In this document: piece by piece, positions 1 to 6,483 of the stretch | Numbering within the stretch: the stretch's first letter is position 1 | How the letters are laid out: each line of letters starts with the position of its first letter | From: Candidatus Proendomicrobium guianensium | Lineage (GTDB): Bacteria > Elusimicrobiota > Endomicrobiia > Endomicrobiales > Endomicrobiaceae | DNA: 8,954 bases | Assembly (NCBI GenBank): GCA_009785775.1 | Contig: WQVR01000022.1 | Coordinates: 1-8,954 of the forward strand | Direction of reading: 5' to 3' | The notes under the pieces: generated by a model | Seen by the model: the letters and a program-made list of their open reading frames with translations, nothing else | What the model was told of the DNA's origin: nothing | Database searches by the model: none | Translations under genes and position numbers: made by a program

Positions 1-519
1 GCATTTTTCACCTATATGGTAACGCAGTCTTGCCGAATCAAGCACCGTACCAGAACCTATAACCGTACCGGCCGCGCGCCCTGAAATTTTATAGGTAATA
101 TAAGACAAAATATCCACGGGGTTTGTCGCCACCAAAATTATAGCGTTTGGCGAATATTTTAAAATTTCAGGAATTATAGATTCTAAAATTTCGGCATTGC
201 CTTTTATAAGGTCAATTCTTGTTTCACCCGGTTTTTGGTTGCGGCCTGCCGCAATTACAATTAAATCAGAATTTGCCGTTTCGGGATAACCGCCTGCATA
301 AATTTCCACGGGAGAAATATAAGGCGCGCCATGTGACAAATCCATAGCTTCGCCTTCGGCTTTTTTTGTGTTATAGTCTACCAATACAAGTTCGCGCGTA
401 TAGCCTTTAATTATCATGGCATAGGCGTAGCGCATTCCGACATTTCCGCAACCTATAATGGAAACCTTAGGGCTAAGCCCTCTCAATGGCTTGGAGCCGG
501 ATATTAGATTAATACTCAT
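1..519 (-). CDS. ldh: L-lactate dehydrogenase, N-terminal 173 residues (runs off left edge)
   Basis: Reduces pyruvate to L-lactate with NADH in the cytoplasm, regenerating NAD+ in fermentation. Translating from the ATG at 519-517 gives a Rossmann dinucleotide loop IIGCGNVG (residues 21-28), an acidic residue after beta-2 (LVDYN, D48) typical of NAD use, and the mobile loop NQKPGETR (94-101). The Gln in that loop (Q95) is the lactate-type specificity residue; malate dehydrogenases carry Arg there. NPVDI (133-137) supplies the substrate-binding Asn, and GSGTVLDSARLR (155-166) carries the Asp and Arg of the active site. The catalytic His region and the C-terminal half lie beyond the window. The start overlaps the glycosyltransferase stop as ATGA, with AAAGGGG at 528-534 as ribosome binding site. 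The N-terminus is about a dozen residues longer than usual, and part of that extension is encoded by a palindrome (469-481). Last gene seen of the operon. Family assignment is firm. Confidence 0.95.
   Translation of the reverse strand, partial: MSINLISGSKPLRGLSPKVSIIGCGNVGMRYAYAMIIKGYTRELVLVDYNTKKAEGEAMDLSHGAPYISPVEIYAGGYPETANSDLIVIAAGRNQKPGETRIDLIKGNAEILESIIPEILKYSPNAIILVATNPVDILSYITYKISGRAAGTVIGSGTVLDSARLRYHIGEKC
469..481. repeat. CTWAG-centred palindrome 1 (in ldh)
   Basis: AGGGCT-A-AGCCCT, six-base arms around one base. It encodes RGLSP in the N-terminal extension of the lactate dehydrogenase, just before the first beta strand. Confidence 0.6.
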
Positions 520-1631
520 TTGTTGTGCCCCTTTGTTAAATATAGTAAGCGGCTAAGCCGCTTTTGAAAATTCTTTAAGGTGTAATTTTTAACAAATATA
601 TCATATCCGCATTCAGACTGTTTTTGCCAAAAAACTTTATCAGTGTAAAGCCGCACAAGAGTATCTGCGAAAGTTTCCGCGTTTTTGCAGACAATGCTTT
701 TGCTAATACCGCTTATGCCTTCTGCCCCCACAGGCGTCGTAACTATGGGGGTTTTGGCGCTAAAAGCGTCTATTATTTTCTTTTTAACACCGCTTCCCCA
801 AACAATACTTGCGGCGCAAACCCTATACCTTGAAAGCTCGGTTTGAATATTTTTGATATTTTCCTTATGTAGCATAGCTGTTTTTTTATAGAGCGGCTTA
901 GCCGCTTTGGCGCCGGCGCCTAAAATACTAATTTTAACATTCGGCAATTTTTTAATTACAAGTGGATATATTTCAGACACAAAATATTTTAACGCGGCGG
1001 CATTTGCAGGATAACCCCAGTAACCCCAAAGCGCAATGCCGGCACGATTTTGAAAAGGCAGAAATTTTTTCAAGTTACTTTCTGTAGGCGTTGGAATCAC
1101 AAAAACGGGTTTTTTGTCATTTAAAAGCGCAGAAATTTTTGTTTTGTCGAAATTCGAAATTGCTACAAGGGCATCTGCCATTTTATAAAGACGGCTTTCA
1201 TTTTGTTTAATTTTTAATATGTTTTTACTTCCTGCGCGCATTGCCTTTAAATAATCTATGTCGTGAGTATCCACAATAAAGTTTGTAGCTAAGGCAAAAT
1301 GCCCTAGTAGTTTTGAATAATCAATGCCAAAGTATTTTTCAAAAATAACGGTAGAAATATTTTCAAATTTTAAAAACTTCCCAAAAACTGCCACATCTGG
1401 AAGTAAGATAATTTTTTTAACATATTTTTCAAACTTGGGTTTATATTTAAGGTTTGTTTTGGGGTTAATGACACAAAAAAATACATTGTACTTTTTGCTT
1501 AGTTCCTGCGTTAAAACCCACACGCGCCAGTCTCCCGCATTTGTATCATAAGCGGGAATATGAGGAACAATTATAACAATAGAGGCTTTAGGGGACTTAA
1601 GAGTATTGCCGTCCCGCACGGGACTTACCAT
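516..1631 (-). CDS. GT-B glycosyltransferase (GT4-like)
   Basis: Probably transfers a sugar from a nucleotide-sugar donor to a growing glycan or small-molecule acceptor; donor and acceptor cannot be read from the sequence. The 371 residues form two Rossmann-like halves. The N-terminal half contains VDTHDIDYLKAMR (120-132), which resembles the HD(V/I)E segment of GT4-like enzymes. The C-terminal donor half begins with WGYWGYPANAAALKYF (202-217), continues to the ILGAG strand (236-240), and ends in GSGVKKKIIDAF (279-290) and TPVGAEGI (299-306), the diphosphate- and sugar-binding signature. There is no signal peptide or membrane segment. The start overlaps the end of the SxtJ-like gene by seven bases (ATGGTAA) and has no clear Shine-Dalgarno, so coupled translation is likely. 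Codons 3-7 form a GTCCCG/CGGGAC hairpin. Two CTWAG palindromes lie in the gene, one after ILGAG and one at the C-terminus. Confidence 0.88.
   Translation of the reverse strand: MVSPVRDGNTLKSPKASIVIIVPHIPAYDTNAGDWRVWVLTQELSKKYNVFFCVINPKTNLKYKPKFEKYVKKIILLPDVAVFGKFLKFENISTVIFEKYFGIDYSKLLGHFALATNFIVDTHDIDYLKAMRAGSKNILKIKQNESRLYKMADALVAISNFDKTKISALLNDKKPVFVIPTPTESNLKKFLPFQNRAGIALWGYWGYPANAAALKYFVSEIYPLVIKKLPNVKISILGAGAKAAKPLYKKTAMLHKENIKNIQTELSRYRVCAASIVWGSGVKKKIIDAFSAKTPIVTTPVGAEGISGISKSIVCKNAETFADTLVRLYTDKVFWQKQSECGYDIFVKNYTLKNFQKRLSRLLYLTKGHNK
547..563. repeat. CTWAG-centred palindrome 2 (glycosyltransferase C-terminus)
   Basis: AAGCGGCT-A-AGCCGCTT, eight-base perfect arms, the longest of the set. 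It lies within the last codons of the glycosyltransferase (around KRLSRLL), 65 bases from palindrome 1. Confidence 0.65.
892..906. repeat. CTWAG-centred palindrome 3 (glycosyltransferase loop)
   Basis: AGCGGCT-T-AGCCGCT, seven-base perfect arms, nearly identical to palindrome 2. It encodes the AAKPL stretch right after the ILGAG strand, where a surface loop is expected. A second palindrome, GGCGCCGGCGCC (909-920), sits two bases away. Confidence 0.65.
1611..1624. repeat. Inverted repeat at the glycosyltransferase start
   Basis: GTCCCG-CA-CGGGAC, a perfect six-base stem with a two-base loop. It begins four bases inside the gene after the ATG and covers codons 3-7 (SPVRD). In the mRNA it would lie at the ribosome entry region and just past the stop codon of the overlapping SxtJ-like gene. 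Confidence 0.55.
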
Positions 1632-2002
1632 GGATTTTCTAAAGATTCTTTTGTATATTTAACATCGCGGGTTTTGTAATAGGTTTCAGGAGCGGTTTTG
1701 AAAAAGTATTTTGCTAAATTTTTATTAGATATCCTGTAAAAAAACGCAAGCGGCACAAGCATAAAATAATAACTCGCGCCAAGTATTATCCTGTTAGAAA
1801 CTCCTGCCAGTATACGCCCGAACTTCATCCACAAATCTGATATCAATTCGGCGGCTTTTACGCTTATAGCTGCAGCAAGTAAAATTAAAAATGCCACAAA
1901 CAAAAACCAATTAATGTTAAAAATAATATATAAAATTAGGCAGCCTATGCTGAGTATAATATTTGTTTTTAAGCTAAAACTGATTTTTTGCTCTTTATTC
2001 AT
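1625..2002 (-). CDS. SxtJ-family small membrane protein
   Basis: A 125-residue inner-membrane protein of the SxtJ family, named after the saxitoxin cluster and regularly found next to carbamoyltransferases. Its biochemical role is not established. Three hydrophobic segments are visible: residues about 13-28, 31-48 and 72-90. The segment LWMKFGRILAGVSNRIILG followed by YYFMLVPLAFFYRI fits the family pattern of a Trp/Gly amphipathic stretch before a last helix containing Pro. The C-terminal tail, with an aromatic pair and ending ENPW, is polar and probably cytoplasmic. I chose the ATG at 2002-2000 because AAAGGT (2008-2013) sits just upstream. A longer reading from 2062 would overlap the carbamoyltransferase and add a non-conserved basic leader. 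It lies 32 bases after the carbamoyltransferase stop and overlaps the glycosyltransferase start, which fits a carbamoylation module working at the membrane. Family call by pattern and context. Confidence 0.82.
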   Translation of the reverse strand: MNKEQKISFSLKTNIILSIGCLILYIIFNINWFLFVAFLILLAAAISVKAAELISDLWMKFGRILAGVSNRIILGASYYFMLVPLAFFYRISNKNLAKYFFKTAPETYYKTRDVKYTKESLENPW

Positions 2003-2007
2003 AATAT

Positions 2008-2013
2008 ACCTTT
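2008..2013 (-). promoter_or_regulatory. Ribosome binding site deciding the SxtJ-like start
   Basis: AAAGGT, five bases before the ATG at 2002. The alternative ATG at 2062 lies inside the carbamoyltransferase gene, has no comparable site and would add a leader not expected in the family. Confidence 0.65.
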
Positions 2014-2034
2014 TATAAAAAGAAGCTATGCTTT

Positions 2035-3897
2035 TTAATCTAACACAAATTCTCTTTGCCACTCTGCGCTGTCGGCAAATTTGGGTTGATTTTCTTTAAT
2101 AAAAACAAAATTTTCTATTACCAAAATATCCATGTCGGTACGCATAAAACAGCGGTAAGCGTCAAGCGGAGTGTTAACTATAGGCTCACCCCGCACATTA
2201 AAACTTGTGTTAATTATAACAGGACACCCTGTAATACTTTCAAAAGCTTCTATTAAAGCGTGATAGCGCGGGTTAGTTTCTTTACTTACCGTTTGCACAC
2301 GCGCGGAATAATCTATATGCGTTACGGCAGGTACCGATGAACGCTTATAATAAAGTTTATCCTTAACGCTAAGGTTTTCATAACCATCAGGAAGCGCGAA
2401 TCGTATACTTTCTTTTACAGGCGCGGTAACAAGCATATACGGCAGGGACTTCGCCCCCATTTCAAAATACTCCGAAGCTTTCTCTTCCAATACACTGGGC
2501 GCAAACGGCCTGAAGCTTTCGCGAAATTTTATTTTAACATTCATGCGCTCTTGCATAGTTTCGCTTCTGGCGTCTCCCAAAATGCTTCGCGCGCCAAGGG
2601 CTCTCGGGCCATATTCCATTTTACCGCTAAACCAGCCTACAACTTTGCCTTCAGCAATATAAGAAGCAACCGCTTTAAATAGTTTGTCATCTTTTAAGTA
2701 CTCTGCATTTGCTTTTTGAAGCTTAATCATTTCTTCAATTTGGCAATCGCAATATTCGGTGCCAAGATAGGCGCCGTTTAAAGCGTCTTGCGAATTAAGC
2801 TCCTTTTTATCATTGCCAAAATAAATATGATGGGCGGCTAATGCCGCGCCAAGCGCCCCGCCTGCGTCACCCGAAGCGGGACAAACCCAAACATTTTCAA
2901 ACAATTTGCTTTCCAAAAGCTTCGCATTAGACACGCAGTTTAAAGCAACGCCTCCGGCAAGGCAAATATTTTTGCTGCCGGTAATTTGCGCGGCATGAGC
3001 CGCCATTTTTAACACAATGTCTTCGGTAACCTGCTGTGCGGCAAGCGCCATATCGCAATGAATTTGCAAAAGTTCGTCAGACGGTTCGCGTTTTTTTAAG
3101 CCAAACAGCTTCTCAAACGCCTTGTTACGCGTCATCGTATCGCCGGTAAGATAGTTAAAATATTTTTGGTTAAGGTGCAGGGAGCCGTCTTCTTTAATAT
3201 CTACAAGTTCGGTAACAATTTTGTTTTTAAATTCTTTTACGGCGCTTGAATTTTTATTGCCGTAAGGCGCAAGCCCCATAAGTTTATACTCGCCCGAATT
3301 TACTTTAAAACCCAAGTAATAAGTAAACGCTGAATATAAAAGCCCAACAGAATGCGGAAAGTGCAAATCTTTTTTTACGGTAATATCTTTACCTTGAGCG
3401 TGGCATATAGAAGCTGTTGTCCACTCACCCACGCCGTCTATAGTAAGTACTGCGGCGTCTGCAAAGGGGCTTGGATAATATGCGCTTGCGGCATGTGAAA
3501 GGTGATGCTCGGGAAACAACAACCTGATATTGTTTTTATTAAATTGTTCAATTTCTGCAAGTTCATCTAATATCACTTTTTTTAAAAAAAGTTTTTCCTT
3601 CATCCAGACTGGCGCGGCATTGATAAAAGACTTTACGCCTTTGGGGGCAGAAACATAATATGTCATCATTAAACGCTCAAACTTAAGCCAGGGCTTATCG
3701 TAGAAAGCCAAAGCGTCTATTTCAGATAGCGAACAACCCGCCTGTTTAAGGCAAAACTTTACGGCATTTACAGGAAAAGACGGGTCATGCTTAACCCGGG
3801 TAAAGCGCTCTTCCTGAGCCGCGGCAATAATTTTTCCGTCTGAAACAATTACTGCCGCTGAATCATGATAATACGCTGATATCCCTAAAATCTTCAT
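2035..3897 (-). CDS. O-carbamoyltransferase (NodU/CmcH/TobZ family)
   Basis: Transfers a carbamoyl group from carbamoyl phosphate, through a carbamoyl-adenylate made with ATP, to a hydroxyl of a sugar or natural product. The 620 residues match the usual family size. Residues 1-340 form the Kae1/ASKHA-like domain: MKILGISAYYHDSAA (1-15), QEERFTRVKHD (28-38), the metal-binding HxxxH (H131, H135), TIDGVGEWTT (152-161), LAGGVALN (313-320) and ASGDAGGALG (341-350). The C-terminal carbamoyl-phosphate domain has GKMEYGPRALGARSILGD (425-442), FRPFAPSVL (462-470) and NTSFNVRGEPIVNTPLDA (563-580). The start at 3897 matches the conserved N-terminus; the ATG at 3945 would add 16 unrelated residues. No ribosome binding site precedes it, and a promoter -10 ends seven bases upstream. 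With the SxtJ-like and glycosyltransferase genes it probably modifies a surface glycan; an antibiotic-like or nodulation-factor-like substrate is possible but unsupported. Confidence 0.95.
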   Translation of the reverse strand: MKILGISAYYHDSAAVIVSDGKIIAAAQEERFTRVKHDPSFPVNAVKFCLKQAGCSLSEIDALAFYDKPWLKFERLMMTYYVSAPKGVKSFINAAPVWMKEKLFLKKVILDELAEIEQFNKNNIRLLFPEHHLSHAASAYYPSPFADAAVLTIDGVGEWTTASICHAQGKDITVKKDLHFPHSVGLLYSAFTYYLGFKVNSGEYKLMGLAPYGNKNSSAVKEFKNKIVTELVDIKEDGSLHLNQKYFNYLTGDTMTRNKAFEKLFGLKKREPSDELLQIHCDMALAAQQVTEDIVLKMAAHAAQITGSKNICLAGGVALNCVSNAKLLESKLFENVWVCPASGDAGGALGAALAAHHIYFGNDKKELNSQDALNGAYLGTEYCDCQIEEMIKLQKANAEYLKDDKLFKAVASYIAEGKVVGWFSGKMEYGPRALGARSILGDARSETMQERMNVKIKFRESFRPFAPSVLEEKASEYFEMGAKSLPYMLVTAPVKESIRFALPDGYENLSVKDKLYYKRSSVPAVTHIDYSARVQTVSKETNPRYHALIEAFESITGCPVIINTSFNVRGEPIVNTPLDAYRCFMRTDMDILVIENFVFIKENQPKFADSAEWQREFVLD

Positions 3898-3903
3898 AAT
3901 ATA

Positions 3904-3931
3904 ATTATACAAAAATATTACAACCCCGCAA
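3904..3931 (-). promoter_or_regulatory. Promoter of the carbamoyltransferase operon, possibly leaderless
   Basis: On the minus strand TTGCGG (3931-3926) and a perfect TATAAT (3909-3904) are separated by 16 bases. The last base of the -10 lies seven positions before the A of the ATG at 3897, so the expected start of transcription is on or next to the start codon. No purine-rich Shine-Dalgarno lies between. Seen by eye; the leaderless reading is an inference. Confidence 0.6.
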
Positions 3932-3968
3932 AGACACTGCCGCAATCATAAATAGTTTAAATATAAAA

Positions 3969-3977
3969 TGCTATAAT
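3969..3977 (+). promoter_or_regulatory. Extended -10 promoter of the hemerythrin operon
   Basis: TGCTATAAT is a perfect -10 hexamer with the TGn extension. No good -35 lies 16-18 bases upstream, which is acceptable for an extended -10 promoter. Transcription would start near 3984 and give a leader of about 26 bases. The site is back-to-back with the minus-strand promoter, so one regulator bound between about 3932 and 3968 could affect both operons. I see no convincing inverted repeat operator there. Confidence 0.6.
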
Positions 3978-3995
3978 CTTAAAAAGAAGTTAGCA

Positions 3996-4001
3996 AAGGA
4001 G
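3996..4001 (+). promoter_or_regulatory. Ribosome binding site of the hemerythrin gene
   Basis: AAGGAG eight bases before the ATG at 4010 is the strongest Shine-Dalgarno in the window. It contrasts with the missing one on the divergent carbamoyltransferase and fixes the start. Confidence 0.85.
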
Positions 4002-4009
4002 AAAATATT

Positions 4010-4441
4010 ATGGCTTATAACTGGTGTTCTTCATTAGAAACGGGCAACGAAGAGGTAGACAATCAGCACAAAACCTTGTTTGCCGCCGTTAACGAATTGT
4101 TTTTGGCAAGAGAACAAGGTATTACCGAAGTGGACTTTCGCAAAAGCGTAGATTTTCTGACAACTTATGCATTAGAGCACTTCGCAACTGAAGAAAGATT
4201 AATGGATGAGCATAATTTTCCAAAGGCAGAACACCACAAAGATTGCCATGAAAAATTAAAACAATCCGTCACAGCTTTAATTGAAGAGCTTAACCAAAAC
4301 GGTTACAGCCCTGCCATAGTAGACAAAGCGATACAATTTGTAAACAACTGGCTTGAAACGCATATTACAACTGAAGACTTTGAATTGGTATCTCACATAA
4401 AATTAAAGCAACTTGAAGAATCTATGGAAAAAAATAAATAA
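4010..4441 (+). CDS. Bacteriohemerythrin (non-heme di-iron O2-binding protein)
   Basis: A 143-residue single-domain hemerythrin, the usual size, that binds O2 reversibly at a di-iron site in a four-helix bundle. All seven expected ligands are present: H20 (in DNQHK), H57 and E61 (HFATE), H76 and H80 (HKDCH), H118 and D123 (HITTED). There is no signal peptide, so the protein is cytoplasmic. Known bacterial roles are O2 storage or delivery and O2 sensing; which applies is not visible here. It is the first gene of a plus-strand operon, with a strong ribosome binding site and a good extended -10. A membrane sensor kinase follows after 18 bases, which makes a signalling or oxygen-protection role plausible. 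C79, inside HKDCH, is the only cysteine besides C6, and no redox motif is evident. Confidence 0.96.
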   Translation: MAYNWCSSLETGNEEVDNQHKTLFAAVNELFLAREQGITEVDFRKSVDFLTTYALEHFATEERLMDEHNFPKAEHHKDCHEKLKQSVTALIEELNQNGYSPAIVDKAIQFVNNWLETHITTEDFELVSHIKLKQLEESMEKNK

Positions 4442-4459
4442 GACGCGCGGTGATACTAC

Positions 4460-6472
4460 ATGGCAACGGGCTTAAAAACCGCTTTTTTCGATTTGTACTG
4501 GGAAATACGTTCTAAACGCTATTACTTTTTAACCGCTATATTTTCGATACTTTTAAATTGGGCGGGTAACAGCTTTGTATACGAAAACAGTTACCGCTTT
4601 TTGTATTTTGATATGCTTGGCACATTTGTAGCCGCAATGGTGCTTGGCACAACATGGGCTGTAATAGTGGCAATAGCTACGGCGGTGCTGTTAAGCGGCG
4701 TTACCTCGCCCCATTTTATTTACCTTGCGGTTGTTAATATGTCGGGCGCAATTTTTTGGGGATGGCTTGCCGAAAGCGGCAATTTGGCGCTTTTTAGCGG
4801 CAAAAAAAACACCAATATTGCCTCCGGCGTTGTAATGTTTATAATGTTTGCAGGGATTTCTGCCGGCATTATATCTGCTGTGTTTTCGTCTTTAATACGC
4901 AATTTTATTTCCATGGATTTTCCAGCCTATCAGCCTTATTCGCTTTATTTTGCCGAATGGTTTAAAGAAACTTTCGCAGACTTCGGCACACAACACTTTG
5001 CGCCACTTGCCAACTATATTGCCGACACGTTTATAGAAATACCCGACAAACTGTTAACGGTTCTTTGCGGCATTATAATTTGCGTTTCGATTTTCAAGTT
5101 TAACATTACCATGCTTACAAAAAAATATGCAGACGCTTTAACAGAAAATAAAACACTCTGGCATAAAAAATTTTTAGAAAGCTTAGGGCTTGTAGAAATT
5201 GTAATACTTACAGCGCTGACTTCCGTTTACCTGCTTAAAGTAAAAAGAAGTTCGATGTCTCTTTTTTCGGCAAACTTTGTATATGAAGGCGGGTTTTTGG
5301 CGCACGATTTTATAGTGCTTGGAATGTTGCTGCTTCCCGTAAGTTTTGTATTTACCTGCGTGGTTGCCAAGTTTTTAGGCGCCGGCGGCAGAAATTATTT
5401 TTCGCCTAATATTTTTAAACACTCTAAAAACTTTTCGCTAACCCCAGACATTAAACGCGAAATAAAATCTTTTCTGCTTTGGGCGGGCGCTTTTACGTTT
5501 GGCATAGTTTTGTGTTATATGTTTATTTTGACAATGCTTCCGGACTTAAGCCCCGTGCAATACTTTCACAGCGTTTCACAGACCCCTGCTTCACCCGAAA
5601 CATTTGTGTGGGTGTTTTTACTATTTGTTATTTTTATTTTAATAGACAACCGCAACAATAACCTTACCGAAACCTTAACTCTTTCAAGCGAACTCATAAA
5701 AAAGCAAACCGCCGAAACTATTTACCAATCTTTTGACAACCAACGCCAAAAACTGCAAGTTTTAGAACTTACATGGTCGCAAAGCACCTTGGAACTTTTG
5801 CGAAGCGCCCGCCACGACCTTGTAAATGAGCTTGAAAAATCTAAAACAGGCCTTGATGATTTATTGACAGAAGTTTACGACAATGTTGTAAAACCCTACA
5901 ATGTGCTGATACTTGAAAATCAGCAAGCCATGCGCAGTTATATTGAAGAAATCACACAAGGCAAACTGAACCGCCAAAGCGCACAAAGCCTTGAAGATGA
6001 AATTGAAAATTCGCTTAATGCCCTAAAGCCTAAAATAGAAAGTTATGTTAATATTGAATTTACCCGCGCCGCAAACCTTTCTGAAAACTCGGGCGTTATG
6101 ACAAACAAGCTATTTTTAATAGCCTTTTTAAATATTTTAAACAACTCTGTATTTGCCGCACAAAAGAAAATTTTTGAAGAAAATTATAAAGCTTTTATAA
6201 GCGTAAGCATTTCTGTTTCAGACAACAAAAAATATCTTGTGGTTAAAATTACAGACAATGCAGGCGGCATACCCAAAGATAAACTTTCAAAAATTTATAA
6301 AGCGCCTGTTGAAAGTTCTAAAGGACAACGCCTGGGCGAGGGCGCAGTAATAGCAGGCAGTTTTATAAGCCTTTTAGACGGCTTTATTACCGCAGAAAAT
6401 GTAAACGGCGAAACAAACACGGGGCTTGAAAGCGCCATATATATACCTTTATACTACGGACAAGATAATTAA
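4460..6472 (+). CDS. Polytopic membrane sensor histidine kinase with ECF S-component-like N-terminus
   Basis: A 670-residue inner-membrane protein with about ten hydrophobic segments (roughly residues 21-40, 50-67, 68-80, 84-104, 122-148, 195-216, 242-260, 280-305, 335-360, 382-396), a predicted helical or coiled-coil linker (400-530) and a C-terminal GHKL ATPase domain. The first part, with YFDMLGTFVAAMVLG, LAVVNMSGAIFWGWLAE and EIPDKLLTVLCGIII, resembles substrate-binding S components of ECF transporters, so it may sense a small ligand. In the kinase part, RHDLVNEL (H452) is a candidate phosphoacceptor box, NILNNS (558-563) the N-box, DNAGGIP (599-605) the G1 box and RLGEGAVIAG (624-633) a G2-like box. 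No response regulator lies in the window. The ribosome binding site is weak (GGTGAT). The gene follows the hemerythrin by 18 bases and precedes yqeY by 11, so it is likely co-transcribed with both. Kinase assignment is good; the sensed signal is unknown. Confidence 0.82.
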   Translation: MATGLKTAFFDLYWEIRSKRYYFLTAIFSILLNWAGNSFVYENSYRFLYFDMLGTFVAAMVLGTTWAVIVAIATAVLLSGVTSPHFIYLAVVNMSGAIFWGWLAESGNLALFSGKKNTNIASGVVMFIMFAGISAGIISAVFSSLIRNFISMDFPAYQPYSLYFAEWFKETFADFGTQHFAPLANYIADTFIEIPDKLLTVLCGIIICVSIFKFNITMLTKKYADALTENKTLWHKKFLESLGLVEIVILTALTSVYLLKVKRSSMSLFSANFVYEGGFLAHDFIVLGMLLLPVSFVFTCVVAKFLGAGGRNYFSPNIFKHSKNFSLTPDIKREIKSFLLWAGAFTFGIVLCYMFILTMLPDLSPVQYFHSVSQTPASPETFVWVFLLFVIFILIDNRNNNLTETLTLSSELIKKQTAETIYQSFDNQRQKLQVLELTWSQSTLELLRSARHDLVNELEKSKTGLDDLLTEVYDNVVKPYNVLILENQQAMRSYIEEITQGKLNRQSAQSLEDEIENSLNALKPKIESYVNIEFTRAANLSENSGVMTNKLFLIAFLNILNNSVFAAQKKIFEENYKAFISVSISVSDNKKYLVVKITDNAGGIPKDKLSKIYKAPVESSKGQRLGEGAVIAGSFISLLDGFITAENVNGETNTGLESAIYIPLYYGQDN

Positions 6473-6483
6473 CGGGGGATAAA

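Noticed and set aside
239..254. TTGCGGC-CT-GCCGCAA inverted repeat in ldh
   Set aside because: It encodes the AAGRN part of the cofactor-binding and substrate loop, where protein constraint explains the bases. It lacks the CTWAG centre.
3898..3945. 16-residue N-terminal extension of the carbamoyltransferase from an upstream ATG
   Set aside because: The family N-terminus begins at MKILGISAYYHDSAA. The extension runs through the promoter elements and has no ribosome binding site.
4767..4782. TTGCCG-AAAG-CGGCAA hairpin in the kinase gene
   Set aside because: A single six-base stem within coding sequence, with no T tract, shared core or gene boundary nearby; compatible with chance.
5479..5661. 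60-codon plus-strand frame inside the kinase gene
   Set aside because: An out-of-frame shadow of the membrane helices of the kinase, with no ribosome binding site or domain.
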